Shown piece by piece: positions 45,889 through 54,190 of a stretch of 64,000 nt of DNA. The stretch spans positions 2,232,001 to 2,296,000 of the forward strand of contig CP143430.1 in assembly GCA_039636795.1 (NCBI GenBank), in the 5' to 3' direction. The stretch comes from Micrococcaceae bacterium Sec5.1 (GTDB taxonomy: Bacteria; Actinomycetota; Actinomycetes; Actinomycetales; Micrococcaceae). The notes under the pieces were generated by a model that was not told the DNA's origin, made no database searches, and was given only the letters and a program-made list of their open reading frames with translations. The position numbers were made by a program, and so were the translations under genes. Every line of letters starts with the position of its first letter. Within the stretch, counting starts at the first letter, position 1.

Positions 45889-47055
45889 TTACTCGTGCAG
45901 GCTGCGCAGGACCTTGTAGAACTCGGCCTTGCCTTCCAGACCAATGCCGGGCAGGTCGCCGGGGGCTACGCGGCTGTTGACGACGACTGCGTCGTCGGTG
46001 AAGCCGCCGGTGGGCTGGAATTCGCCGGGGTAGGACTCGTTGCCGCCGAGCTTGAGGGCTGCGGCGATGTGCAGGGAGAACTGGTGTCCGCCGTGCGGGA
46101 TGCAACGGCGGGAGGACCAGCCGTGCTGAGCAAGCATGTCCTGGATCCGGCGGTATTCGGTAAGGCCGTAGCTCAGGGCAGGGTCAACCTGGATGAAGTC
46201 CCGGTCCGGGCGCATGCCGCCGTAGCGGACCAGGTTCCGCGCGTCCTGGAGGGAGAACAGGTTCTCTCCCGTGGCGATGGGGTTCCTGTAGTGCTCGGAA
46301 AGGGTGGCGTTCAGGGCGTAGTCCAGCGGGTCGCCGACTTCTTCGTACCAGAACAGTCCGTACTTATCGATGGCTTTTCCATATTCCAGGGCGGTGTCCA
46401 GGTCGAACTTGCCGTTGACGTCCACCATCAGGCGGGAAGCATCGCCGTCGAGGACCTCGATCACGGCCTCGATGCGGCGAAGGTCCTCTGCCAGGTCGGC
46501 GCCGCCGATCTTCATCTTGACAATGTTGTAGCCCTGGTCAAGGAAGCCGCGCATTTCGTTCTGCAGGTCTTCCAAGGTCTTGCCGGGGGCGTAGTAGCCG
46601 CCGGCGGCATAAACGAAGACGTCCTTGTCCGGATTGCCGTCACCGTAGTGGTCCGAGATCCAGCGGTACAAGGGGACGCCGGCGATCTTTGCGGCGAGGT
46701 CGTGCAGGGCCATGTCGGCCACGCCGACGGCGACCGACCGTTCGCCGTGGCCACCGGGCTTTTCGTTGGACATCATGATGTCCCATGCTTTTTCCGGTGA
46801 CAGTTCGCCGTTCTCATCCATGAGATCCTCGGCAGGAGCATCCATCAGGCGCGGCAGGATGCGGTCCTGCAGGATGCCCGTCGCGTTGTAGCGGCCGTTG
46901 GAGTTGAAGCCGTAGCCGACCAGCGGCTTGCCGTCAACGAACACATCGGAGACGAGCGCGATGATTGTGCAGTCCATCTTGGTGAAGTCAATGAACGCGT
47001 TCCGGATGGAGGAACTGATGGGGATGGTGCCTACGTGGGCGGAAACGATTTTCAT
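45889..47055 (-). CDS. tarD: Enolase-superfamily D-tartrate dehydratase-like enzyme
   Basis: A 388-residue enolase superfamily protein whose length and active-site positions match D-tartrate dehydratase (D-tartrate to oxaloacetate). It has Lys99 in SNEKPGGHGE, the KMK motif with Lys182, metal ligands in LMVDVNGKFD (Asp212), WYEEVGDP (Glu239) and ATGENLFS (Glu264), and His321 in PHGGHQFS, the general acid/base. It is the first gene of the minus-strand operon, divergent from a GntR/FCD regulator across three palindromic operators. Other acid sugar dehydratases of this superfamily remain possible. Confidence 0.83.
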   Translation of the reverse strand: MKIVSAHVGTIPISSSIRNAFIDFTKMDCTIIALVSDVFVDGKPLVGYGFNSNGRYNATGILQDRILPRLMDAPAEDLMDENGELSPEKAWDIMMSNEKPGGHGERSVAVGVADMALHDLAAKIAGVPLYRWISDHYGDGNPDKDVFVYAAGGYYAPGKTLEDLQNEMRGFLDQGYNIVKMKIGGADLAEDLRRIEAVIEVLDGDASRLMVDVNGKFDLDTALEYGKAIDKYGLFWYEEVGDPLDYALNATLSEHYRNPIATGENLFSLQDARNLVRYGGMRPDRDFIQVDPALSYGLTEYRRIQDMLAQHGWSSRRCIPHGGHQFSLHIAAALKLGGNESYPGEFQPTGGFTDDAVVVNSRVAPGDLPGIGLEGKAEFYKVLRSLHE

Positions 47056-47084
47056 CTTCGAATCTCTCTTGGTCGGATCTTATT

Positions 47085-47094
47085 TCTTATAAGA
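47085..47094. promoter_or_regulatory. GntR-type operator 1
   Basis: TCTTATAAGA palindrome, 30 bases upstream of the dehydratase start; a further half-site ATCTTAT lies just beside it. First of three identical sites 65 bases apart. Confidence 0.75.
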
Positions 47095-47149
47095 TAGATA
47101 CTCGCGGCATGGCACTGGCCGCGTATCCGGCGGGTGGGGTATGCAAATA

Positions 47150-47159
47150 TCTTATAAGA
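47150..47159. promoter_or_regulatory. GntR-type operator 2
   Basis: Second TCTTATAAGA, exactly 65 bases from the first, in the middle of the divergent intergenic region. Confidence 0.75.
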
Positions 47160-47214
47160 CGTTGAATCGAGGTTAGCGGGCCGTGACCGGGAACACAAGC
47201 TCGGCGACGAGATT

Positions 47215-47224
47215 TCTTATAAGA
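47215..47224. promoter_or_regulatory. GntR-type operator 3
   Basis: Third TCTTATAAGA, exactly 65 bases from the second and 64 bases before the regulator start codon, placed to give autoregulation. Confidence 0.75.
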
Positions 47225-47287
47225 TGTTGATTGGAGGGCTACACTTAGCGGGACGGGGGCAACGCTCCCACAGATTTGGAGCGGCAG

Positions 47288-47986
47288 ATGAGTACCAACG
47301 TCTTTTCGAGCAAGGGCAGCCTGGCGTACAGCGAATTGCGTCAGATGATCCTCTCCGGCGCCTTAGCCCCCGGCTCGCGCATCTCTCAATACGAGTTGGC
47401 CGAAAACATGCAGATGAGCATCACCCCCCTGCGTGAAGCCATCCGCCGGCTCTCGAGTGAGGGCCTGATCACGATGGACACCCACCGCGACTCCAAGGTG
47501 GCTGACATGAGCGCCGCCGAAGCCCGCGAACTGCTGGAAGTACGCCTTTCCCTGGAGCCGTCCGCAACGGAACTGGCCGCCTACCGCCGGACCGACGCTG
47601 ACATTGCCATCATCCGGGCGGCCGCCGAAAAACTACTCCCCGTCACGCGCGTGTGGGGCGAAGACGCCATCATCGCTCACCGCGACTTCCACCGCGCCGT
47701 CTACACGGCTTCTCACAACGCAACCCTGATCAAGCTCCTGGATGACCTCTGGGACAAGTCCGACCGCTACCGGCGCATCGGCCTGGAGCTGCCTTCCGGT
47801 GACGAGCCCCGCACCATCGACCTGAACCAACACCACCAAATCCTTGAACTCGTCACCGCGGGAGACGGGCCCGGCGCGGCAGAACTCGCTCGCACCCACA
47901 TCGCAAACAGCCTCTCAGCATCGGTGACAGGTGCCTTGGAGGAGCGGGAGAACGAATCCCCGTCCGACCTTGAGAGAACCGCCTAA
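47288..47986 (+). CDS. GntR-family regulator, FCD subfamily
   Basis: A 232-residue regulator. The N-terminal winged helix spans residues 10-75 (YSELRQMILSGALAPGSRIS, MSITPLREAIRRLSSEGLI). The all-helical FCD ligand domain has the metal-binding pattern ELLEVRLSLEP, DFHRAVYTASHN and NQHHQILELV. The start is the ATG after GGAGCGG. It is transcribed away from the tartrate-type operon, and three identical palindromes occupy the space between, so it almost certainly controls that operon and itself, probably released by the diacid substrate. Confidence 0.9.
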   Translation: MSTNVFSSKGSLAYSELRQMILSGALAPGSRISQYELAENMQMSITPLREAIRRLSSEGLITMDTHRDSKVADMSAAEARELLEVRLSLEPSATELAAYRRTDADIAIIRAAAEKLLPVTRVWGEDAIIAHRDFHRAVYTASHNATLIKLLDDLWDKSDRYRRIGLELPSGDEPRTIDLNQHHQILELVTAGDGPGAAELARTHIANSLSASVTGALEERENESPSDLERTA

Positions 47987-48092
47987 AACCGCGCCGGCTT
48001 TTTGGGTCCGAGCTTCCTCATTCGCAGCGTCATCTGGGGCGACATTTAGTGTCGTGAAAATGCCGCCATATAGCGTCGCGAGTCACAGGCGA

Positions 48093-48380
48093 GGTTTCTC
48101 CTGAAGTACTGGGCGCGGGAGATCGTCGAAGGACGCGTCGATCTCCTCTCCGGGGCGAGGCTAATGAAGCAAAGCGGCTGGTTCCCCCTGGGACAACCCG
48201 CCGAACTGAACGAGCTCGTGTACCTCTTGGACGCCTGGGACGATATGCCGCAGCGCCGCGAGAAGATCGACCTTGAAATCCTCGAGATTTTTCCAGAAGT
48301 TCTTGAGCCGCGAAAGCTGACACAAGGCACAGTACTTCCAGATCTTTCCCGATCCTTCGGCAATTGGCGTATTAGCGGAG
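48093..48380 (+). pseudogene. Remnant of an unassigned coding sequence
   Basis: The plus frame reads as real protein (LKYWAREIVEGRVDLLSGAR, then AELNELVYLLDAWDDMPQRR and IDLEILEIFPEVLE), but no start lies upstream and the protein character fades after about 48330. I do not recognise the family. It is probably the middle of a deleted gene. Confidence 0.5.
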
Positions 48381-48545
48381 GACTCGTGATCGGTGCAGGC
48401 CTGTGCCAACTGCGGCCACCTGCCGATCACCGAGTAGGCTGGCGTTGCCGGGCCCACTCTCCTGCGTCCAGTTTCGAATGCTTCGGCACCATTCCTCACC
48501 TTCAGTCACTAGGAGCCTGAGCTGCCCGGAATCCACGAACCCAGC

Positions 48546-48848
48546 GTGATCGATCTCGTGACGCACGATCCGGTGCACGACGAATACAAGCTGATCATGG
48601 TCGAAGATCGACGGTGGGAGGGTGCACCCGACCAACTGGCACAGCTGAGGGAGAAGATCAACAACTACGCCATATTCGTCCTCGATCAGGGTCTCCTCCG
48701 CTCATACCCAGAGACGGCGGGACATTCTCTATGCATCCAACTGGATTGCGTGAGTACGCCTACGGCAGAGGTTCACGAACTCATTGACCTGGCCTCTGAA
48801 AGACTCCTCGTTCACGGCATCCGGTTCGCGGTAAATCTGCTCGATTGA
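48546..48848 (+). CDS. DUF6572-type small protein
   Basis: About 100 residues beginning at GTG: IDLVTHDPVHDEYKLIMVED, then LAQLREKINNYAIFVLDQGL and IQLDCVSTPTAEVHELIDLA. This matches my memory of the DUF6572 family of small actinobacterial proteins of unknown function. The start is uncertain because the frame stays open a little upstream. The neighbours are remnants, so it may be a survivor of a larger lost segment. Confidence 0.6.
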   Translation: MIDLVTHDPVHDEYKLIMVEDRRWEGAPDQLAQLREKINNYAIFVLDQGLLRSYPETAGHSLCIQLDCVSTPTAEVHELIDLASERLLVHGIRFAVNLLD

Positions 48849-48850
48849 AG

Positions 48851-49619
48851 ATCGCCTAAGGAACCGATTGTCTGTGGCTTAGACTTTGCTGTCATGTTCA
48901 GCGTGTCGAGCAAAGTCCTCGCGTGCTTGCGATGGGATCCCACCATGTATCGGCTTGAATCCAGCGGCGAGCACAATTGCACGACTTTGCATGCGCTTGT
49001 TGCACTTCGCGCCTCGGAAGGATCGGGCAGTATGTCGTTTACCTGTCAGGCTCGTGGCGTGACGACATCACAACCCTTGGGCTAGAAACCGAGGTCTCGA
49101 CCGGATTCTGACACCTGAGACAAGGATCTCGGATCACTTGCAGTTTTTGGATGACCGAAATACCCGAACCATGGGCTGAGTTGGTTGGCTTCATCCCCAA
49201 GACCTTGAGCGGGAAGCACCCGGATCAAATCAAGCTGACCTGTTGCTGACGGCCACGGCAGCCGTCGGCCGCTCCGGCTAAAGAACCGTCCGGCCGATAA
49301 CCGGCGTTCTCTCGTCGGGTCGGTCGAAAGGTCTTGTCATGATGCTCGTGGCCTTCTCCGCCATGTAAATAATGAAGGAGGTGCCGCCATCGTGTTGGAT
49401 GTTTCATCGTTCTGCCGGGAGGAGTGTGGCCGGATTTTGGGTTGTTCGTCCGATCGGTGTGAGTCCTGCCCCGGGGGCCGCCGCCTCATACCGGCAGGAC
49501 ACTCCCAGCGGGCTAAAAGGCTGAGTCTGAGCAGACGAACTGTAGTTTGTGGCGGCTCCTATTTGCTCGTGCCGGCCGGAGTGTGCAGATCAGCGTTGGG
49601 TCCCTTTCTCCGGTGGCGA
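48851..49619. other. Gene-poor stretch before repeat unit B
   Basis: No well-supported gene. A 32-codon frame at 49151-49249 (MTEIPEPWAELVGFIPKTLS) looks like the beginning of a truncated protein. Another short frame near 49391 follows GAAGGAGGT and is rich in Cys (FCREECGRILGCSSDRCESC), but I cannot assign it. Confidence 0.35.
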
Positions 49620-49634
49620 TCGAGCAAAAAAGAA

Positions 49635-49653
49635 GTGTGGACAATGTCCACAC
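49635..49653. repeat. 19-bp perfect palindrome, left end of unit B core
   Basis: GTGTGGACAATGTCCACAC, self-complementary around a central A. Confidence 0.8.
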
Positions 49654-49745
49654 TTTCCACCTCCGACTGGCCCGTAAAGCCACCGGACTGGCCCGGATTC
49701 CGCATGTTTCCGCCACTTCCCAGTGTTTGCAAGGCTCGGAATCCC

Positions 49746-49796
49746 GTTCGAGTCCCACCTCGGGCACGGCATACCCCCTCGTCAGAGGGGGTTTTT
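49746..49796 (+). other. tRNA-like 3' end followed by terminator (unit B)
   Basis: GTTCGAGTCCCACCTCGGGCA fits the T-loop, 3' T-stem (CCCAC), 3' acceptor strand (CTCGGGC) and A discriminator of a tRNA whose 5' acceptor would be GCCCGAG, as in many Leu tRNAs. The upstream bases (ATCCC instead of GTGGG) do not pair. The hairpin CCCCCTC/GAGGGGG with five Ts follows at 49774-49796. Confidence 0.6.
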
Positions 49797-50112
49797 GCTT
49801 TAAGGTGTGTACAAATCAGGTGGTCAGGTTCCTCTGACACTGGCCGCGGTGTGTGCCTGGCGCCACGGGTCGCCTGTTTGGTTGTAGGGGAGCGGGTTCA
49901 GGGTCGCGGCGGTGGGCCCTCCGCTTGCTCTGCACTGGAGTTATGCGTTCCTCTCTTGGTTCGTTCGGTAGGTCGTGGTTGGCCTACACCTCTTCATGGA
50001 TAGGAGGACTGAGCACAACATGACCTCGAGACCCTGGGTCAAAGTTCTTGGTTTTGGCTCGTTGCTGGGGCGGGGGAGGCGTGGCTGGGAAAGCTTTGTC
50101 AGGCCAAAGGGG

Positions 50113-50131
50113 GTGTGGACATTGTCCACAC
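50113..50131. repeat. 19-bp perfect palindrome, right end of unit B core
   Basis: GTGTGGACATTGTCCACAC; 478 bases from the left palindrome. Confidence 0.8.
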
Positions 50132-50465
50132 TTAAATCTTCTTTATTTAGATCGTTTGCAGTCATCGCCGTCCCTCGTTCCGCCAACAATTACATTGCAT
50201 TTGAGTGGCCACAGCGACATGACGGCCATCTGCAAGCGGAAGAAGTGCAGGGGTGCTCCCGACAGGCAGGCTCAGTCGCTGAGTTCGGCAGAGCGGTCTC
50301 GGGTTGGTCCCGAGTGCATCGTCGATGCGACGATATAGCATGAATAGGGAAGCGGTCCGCGAGCATACTAATAGGCCCTAGTGGGGCCTCCGGAGCCTTG
50401 CAGTTCAGGCGATTCTCGGTTGAGCATATCGAAGCATCAGCGTGCCGATAAGGGCCCACATGTCG

Positions 50466-50786
50466 CGCGGACGCCGGTCGTGTCAGGTTTGGATATAAGA
50501 GATTCTCAGACGGCTGTCCATGATGAACGTTTTCGACGGCAATCTGACGAGGTTTCGGCTGACGATCTGACATTAGGTGGGGTGTGCTCCATCCGGGATC
50601 CCTGGCGACTAGCCACTTTGGGGCTGTAGCTCTCTTCACCGACTCTGTGAGGGCTTCTACGCGCGCATAGCCTTCCGAATCGTCTGAAGCCTGGACAGCG
50701 GCGCCTGTTGCTTCACTGAGCCGCATCGAAAAGTGATTTTTGCTCATCTACCAGCTCAGGTATGGGTCTGGAACGGCTGAATGGGG
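50466..50786. other. Short gap without a recognisable gene
   Basis: About 320 bases between repeat unit B and the end of the MFS gene. I see no supported gene or structure. Confidence 0.35.
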
Positions 50787-52124
50787 TTATTCATTCACCG
50801 CTACCGCCTGCTCACTTGCGTGGGGCGAGGACTGGGCGAGCGCTTTTCGTCTGTTGGTCAAGATTTGGATCAACGCGACCAGCCAGAACGGGTACTGCAG
50901 GAGCCAGGCACACCGGAACGCGTCGAAGCTGTAGCCCCCCATCAGGTCGAGAATCAGCCCAATCAGCACGAGTAGAGCAAGAGTCGCCAGGAATCCACCG
51001 GAATTGGCCACAGCTTGGGCAACAGGCGAGCTGTCCGGGGGATTGGATGTTCGTCCGATGTCGAGTGCAACAACAGACGCTGGCCCGCCTCCAGCCAGTA
51101 CACACACCAAGAAGACAAGAAGCCACAGCGGAGCCGGTTGGGGCAGCACCAAGATGACGCTCCACACCAAAGCTGGTGCCAAACTCATTCCTAACAGCAA
51201 CCAGGGTCTCGCCCGGGGTGCTCTGGCAGAGAGGAGGCCCATGAGCGGGGCGATGATGATGGCAACGACCACCAGCAGCACCATCAAACCGCTCGCGGTT
51301 GCAGGTGACAGGCCCTGAGCAGAGATTAAGTAGGGAACGCCCCACAACAAGGTGAAGACCATCATCCAGAACTGCGTCGCCATATGGCCAAAGAAGCCCA
51401 GACGGCTTCCTGGCCGGTGCCAGACGCGATGCAGGTCTTTGAGGACGTCTTTGAATGCCCGCGTTTGGCATACCGGTTCAGACCCCACGGGCCCGTTGCG
51501 CAGGACCATCACCGAAAGGATGGCCACCAGCAGGCTTGTGGAAGCAGCCGCTACGAACGCCGTGGGCCAATCCGCAACATGCAGCAACAGCAAAAATGGT
51601 ACTGCCGACAGCATCTGGCCGAGCTGCCCGGTCATCCCCGTCAGCTGGGTGATGATAGGAACGGCGCGTGGCGGAAACCAGCGAGGAATCAGGGACATCA
51701 CTGCCACGAACGTAAGTCCGTCGCCCAGACCGATGATCACTCGGGCGGCAATTGCTAATCCGATGTGTGTGCTGATAGCCACGGTCAGCTGGCCTGCAGC
51801 GATCAGGATGCAACTGAAGAAAACCATACTGCGCGAACCCCACCGTTCAACCAGTATGCCGGCAGGAATCTGTACTGCAACATAGACCGCGACCTGGACA
51901 AAAACGAGCCACGACAGCGATGAAGGCGAAACCGAAAAGTGCTTCGTCGCTTCAAGCCCCGCCATGCCAAGAGTAGTACGCTGCATGACACTGACGATGA
52001 ACGCCGTCACCCCGACAATCCATATACTGTACGACCTGGCAGAGGGTAACTTTATGGGGATCATCGGAGGGATATCGTCAAGTGAGCCGTCACTGACTGG
52101 GTGATTGCGGTCTATGAAATTCAT
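50787..52124 (-). CDS. MFS transporter
   Basis: A 445-residue major facilitator permease with about 12 membrane segments. It has the N-terminal SIWIVGVTAFIVSVMQRTTL and the loop 2-3 GILVERWGSRSMVFFSC in which the usual GRK motif is relaxed. This is close to nitrate/cyanate-type or organic anion MFS porters by general look, but I cannot assign a substrate. It is the second transporter gene of a tandem pair on the minus strand, 123 bases after the MHS gene start side, with a strong hairpin in that gap. The GACTGTATACA-type site lies upstream of the pair. Confidence 0.87.
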   Translation of the reverse strand: MNFIDRNHPVSDGSLDDIPPMIPIKLPSARSYSIWIVGVTAFIVSVMQRTTLGMAGLEATKHFSVSPSSLSWLVFVQVAVYVAVQIPAGILVERWGSRSMVFFSCILIAAGQLTVAISTHIGLAIAARVIIGLGDGLTFVAVMSLIPRWFPPRAVPIITQLTGMTGQLGQMLSAVPFLLLLHVADWPTAFVAAASTSLLVAILSVMVLRNGPVGSEPVCQTRAFKDVLKDLHRVWHRPGSRLGFFGHMATQFWMMVFTLLWGVPYLISAQGLSPATASGLMVLLVVVAIIIAPLMGLLSARAPRARPWLLLGMSLAPALVWSVILVLPQPAPLWLLVFLVCVLAGGGPASVVALDIGRTSNPPDSSPVAQAVANSGGFLATLALLVLIGLILDLMGGYSFDAFRCAWLLQYPFWLVALIQILTNRRKALAQSSPHASEQAVAVNE

Positions 52125-52194
52125 GCCGGATTTTCTCCTGGTATCCGTCGCAGCTGCCTAAAGTCACGGCTTGTCAGGCCAAACTCAAATGCAC

Positions 52195-52226
52195 GGTGCG
52201 CACGGGGAAGATCCACCGTGCGCACC
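52195..52226 (-). terminator. Hairpin between the two transporter genes
   Basis: GGTGCGCACGG and CCGTGCGCACC, perfect 11-base arms around a 10-base loop, directly after the MHS transporter stop. No T-tract. Confidence 0.6.
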
Positions 52227-52247
52227 AAGGGCATAGTTACCCAGCCA

Positions 52248-53585
52248 TCACTTTGACAGGTCGCGGCCCCGCGGCTCCTTGATCATGCGAGCTGTTACCA
52301 AGGCAATTAATGCCAAGACGATGACGTAACCGGTAAACCACCAGGTGTTGAGATTAACTTCCGCCCAAGATCGAAGGAAGGGCGCGGTGCCCCCGAAAAC
52401 TACGGCTCCAATGGATGACGGGATGCTCATGACCTGAGCTCGTACCTTGTTGGGGACAAGTTCATTATTCATTGCGAGTTCAGTGGAGCTGGCGCAGCCA
52501 AACAGCACCAAGCCGACCGTCATCGGGACGACGAGGCTCCAAAATGATGGTCCAAGAAGCAGCTGCAACGGTATCGCAAGGAGTGCGGTTCCACCGAAGG
52601 CCAGGGTGTAGTTGAACCGACGTCCTTTGGCGTCTGACAGCTTTGTCCAGAGTGGGACCGAGATGACGTACAGAACTTGAGCAATGAGGCCGGCCCAGAA
52701 TGCGGTGTTCGCGTTAGCCCCTACACTCGTGATCGCGTATGCGGGGTAACCAACGGCAAAGGTGTAGTAGCCCAGAGCCATACCTGGCCAGAGCAGGAAC
52801 AGGATTCCGATGGTACGGCGGTGAGTCCACACGTTCCGCCAGTAGCCTTTGTCCTCTTGGGCTGCCTGAACTTTCGAGTTTTCGAACGTGACCGGCTCCG
52901 GAAGTTTGCGGCGCATCAGAACGATGAACAGGCCGTACAGTGCGCCAAGGAAGAACGGAATTCGCCAAGCCCAACTGTGCATCTGCCCATCGGTAAACAG
53001 CGAGGTCAGTATGACGCCAAGCAAGCTGGCCTGGACCAACCCAAGTGTGAGCATCACCTGGTATGCGCTTGTCTGGAACGCACGGTGCTTGGGATCAGCT
53101 ACTTCTGCCACATAGGTATATGCGGAGATGCTCTCCACGCCATGCCCGCCGCCCTGGGCAAGACGTGCAACCAGAAGGATTACAACAGCCGCGATACCAA
53201 TCGAGTTATAAGTTGGCGTCACCGCAATTGCAAGGCTGCCTGCTGCGCTCAGGGCCAGTCCCACCATCATCAGCGGTTTTCGGCCGATGCGGTCAGCGAG
53301 TCGCCCGGCGATCATCGCACCGAGCGGTCGCATCACAAACCCGAGGGCGAACACCAGAAGCGTATTCAGAACATTCGCCGTGCTATCACCGCTGACAAAG
53401 AACTGGCTTGCGAAGAACGGGGCAAAAATGGCGAAGACAGCGTAATCGTAGTACTCGAACCCCACGCCAAAGCAGGCGCGGAGGATCATATTCCGTCGCT
53501 GTGAACGGGTCAGCCCGTGACCTTGTGCGGGATGGTCCGATGTCTCGGCTGGGACGCCGGGGGCTGTCTTATCGGGTGCTGTCAT
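52248..53585 (-). CDS. MFS transporter, metabolite:H+ symporter (MHS) family
   Basis: A 445-residue MHS permease: RNMILRACFGVGFEYYDYAVFAIFAPFFA at the start, MIAGRLADRIGRKPLMMVGL in loop 2-3 and ARLAQGGGHGVESISAYTYVAE in segment 5. It should import a carboxylate with protons. It is divergent from the BKACE/PrpD/hydrolase operon, and a TGTATACA site at 53801 lies between them, so the transporter is probably the uptake system for that pathway. Confidence 0.9.
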   Translation of the reverse strand: MTAPDKTAPGVPAETSDHPAQGHGLTRSQRRNMILRACFGVGFEYYDYAVFAIFAPFFASQFFVSGDSTANVLNTLLVFALGFVMRPLGAMIAGRLADRIGRKPLMMVGLALSAAGSLAIAVTPTYNSIGIAAVVILLVARLAQGGGHGVESISAYTYVAEVADPKHRAFQTSAYQVMLTLGLVQASLLGVILTSLFTDGQMHSWAWRIPFFLGALYGLFIVLMRRKLPEPVTFENSKVQAAQEDKGYWRNVWTHRRTIGILFLLWPGMALGYYTFAVGYPAYAITSVGANANTAFWAGLIAQVLYVISVPLWTKLSDAKGRRFNYTLAFGGTALLAIPLQLLLGPSFWSLVVPMTVGLVLFGCASSTELAMNNELVPNKVRAQVMSIPSSIGAVVFGGTAPFLRSWAEVNLNTWWFTGYVIVLALIALVTARMIKEPRGRDLSK

Positions 53586-53800
53586 CTTGTTAAACCCTCC
53601 TCATTGAGAAACCTGATTGTGCTGCCCAGATCATGGCCCATCCTTGAATGGCTCAGATCTGATCAAGCGAGATATTGCGCTGTCGCGGTCAAATGTTGGT
53701 CGATCCGCTGCCGCACCTGGTGCTGAATCTCCCGGTTCCCGCTAGTTCAAGCAGGCTTTTGGGATCGGTTTGGGTGCGTGAGTTTCACCCTGTATGTAAA

Positions 53801-53808
53801 TGTATACA
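53801..53808. promoter_or_regulatory. TGTATACA operator, site 1
   Basis: On the minus strand the site reads TGACTGTATACATT. Shared with sites at 53934 and 58917. It lies on the transporter side of the divergent region. Confidence 0.65.
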
Positions 53809-53933
53809 GTCATGCTGGGGGAAGTGTCAAGAATCACAAGCCAGGTCTCTGTTCTCTCCTAAGGTGCGGGTATTTTCGCGATACCTAGCCTTCTTGGAGG
53901 GATCCTTGACATGCGAAACGCAGGGCTTCAGAC

Positions 53934-53941
53934 TGTATACA
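53934..53941. promoter_or_regulatory. TGTATACA operator, site 2
   Basis: Plus strand AGACTGTATACATC, 133 bases from site 1 and in inverted orientation to it, on the BKACE operon side. Confidence 0.65.
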
Positions 53942-54190
53942 TCTGGATGCAGAGCGGGTTCGGAGCTTGCGGCTTCGCTGTTGCGGCTTCCCTGTTGTGG
54001 CTCTGGAACGCAGGAAAACTTAGGTGACAAATGCCGATAGGAAACCATCCGTTGACTTCTGACGGGCATGTCCGTTCAGAAATGGTTGCCGGATCGAGAA
54101 AGGAATGAGGATGCTCGATACAGTGTGCGGAAAGCACAGCGACGATGGGGCGCGCCCTGCTCACAAAATGGTATTGGGGGGAGTTGGATC

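Larger units (their letters stand above)
49620..50465 (+). repeat. Long non-coding repeat unit B
   Basis: The partner of 20640-21485. It has perfect GTGTGGACAATGTCCACAC and GTGTGGACATTGTCCACAC palindromes at 49635 and 50113, a tRNA-like 3' end at 49746, and a good terminator at 49774. Similarity continues past the second palindrome (for example GGAGCC and GCCGATAAG blocks) to about 50465. Unit B is the better preserved copy. Confidence 0.75.

Noticed and set aside
49691..49766. A complete tRNA gene in repeat unit B
   Set aside because: The 76-base segment has a partly pairing acceptor stem, but the T-stem does not pair and no normal D- or anticodon arm forms; unit A lacks the 5' acceptor match altogether. 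Only a 3' tRNA-like end is supported.
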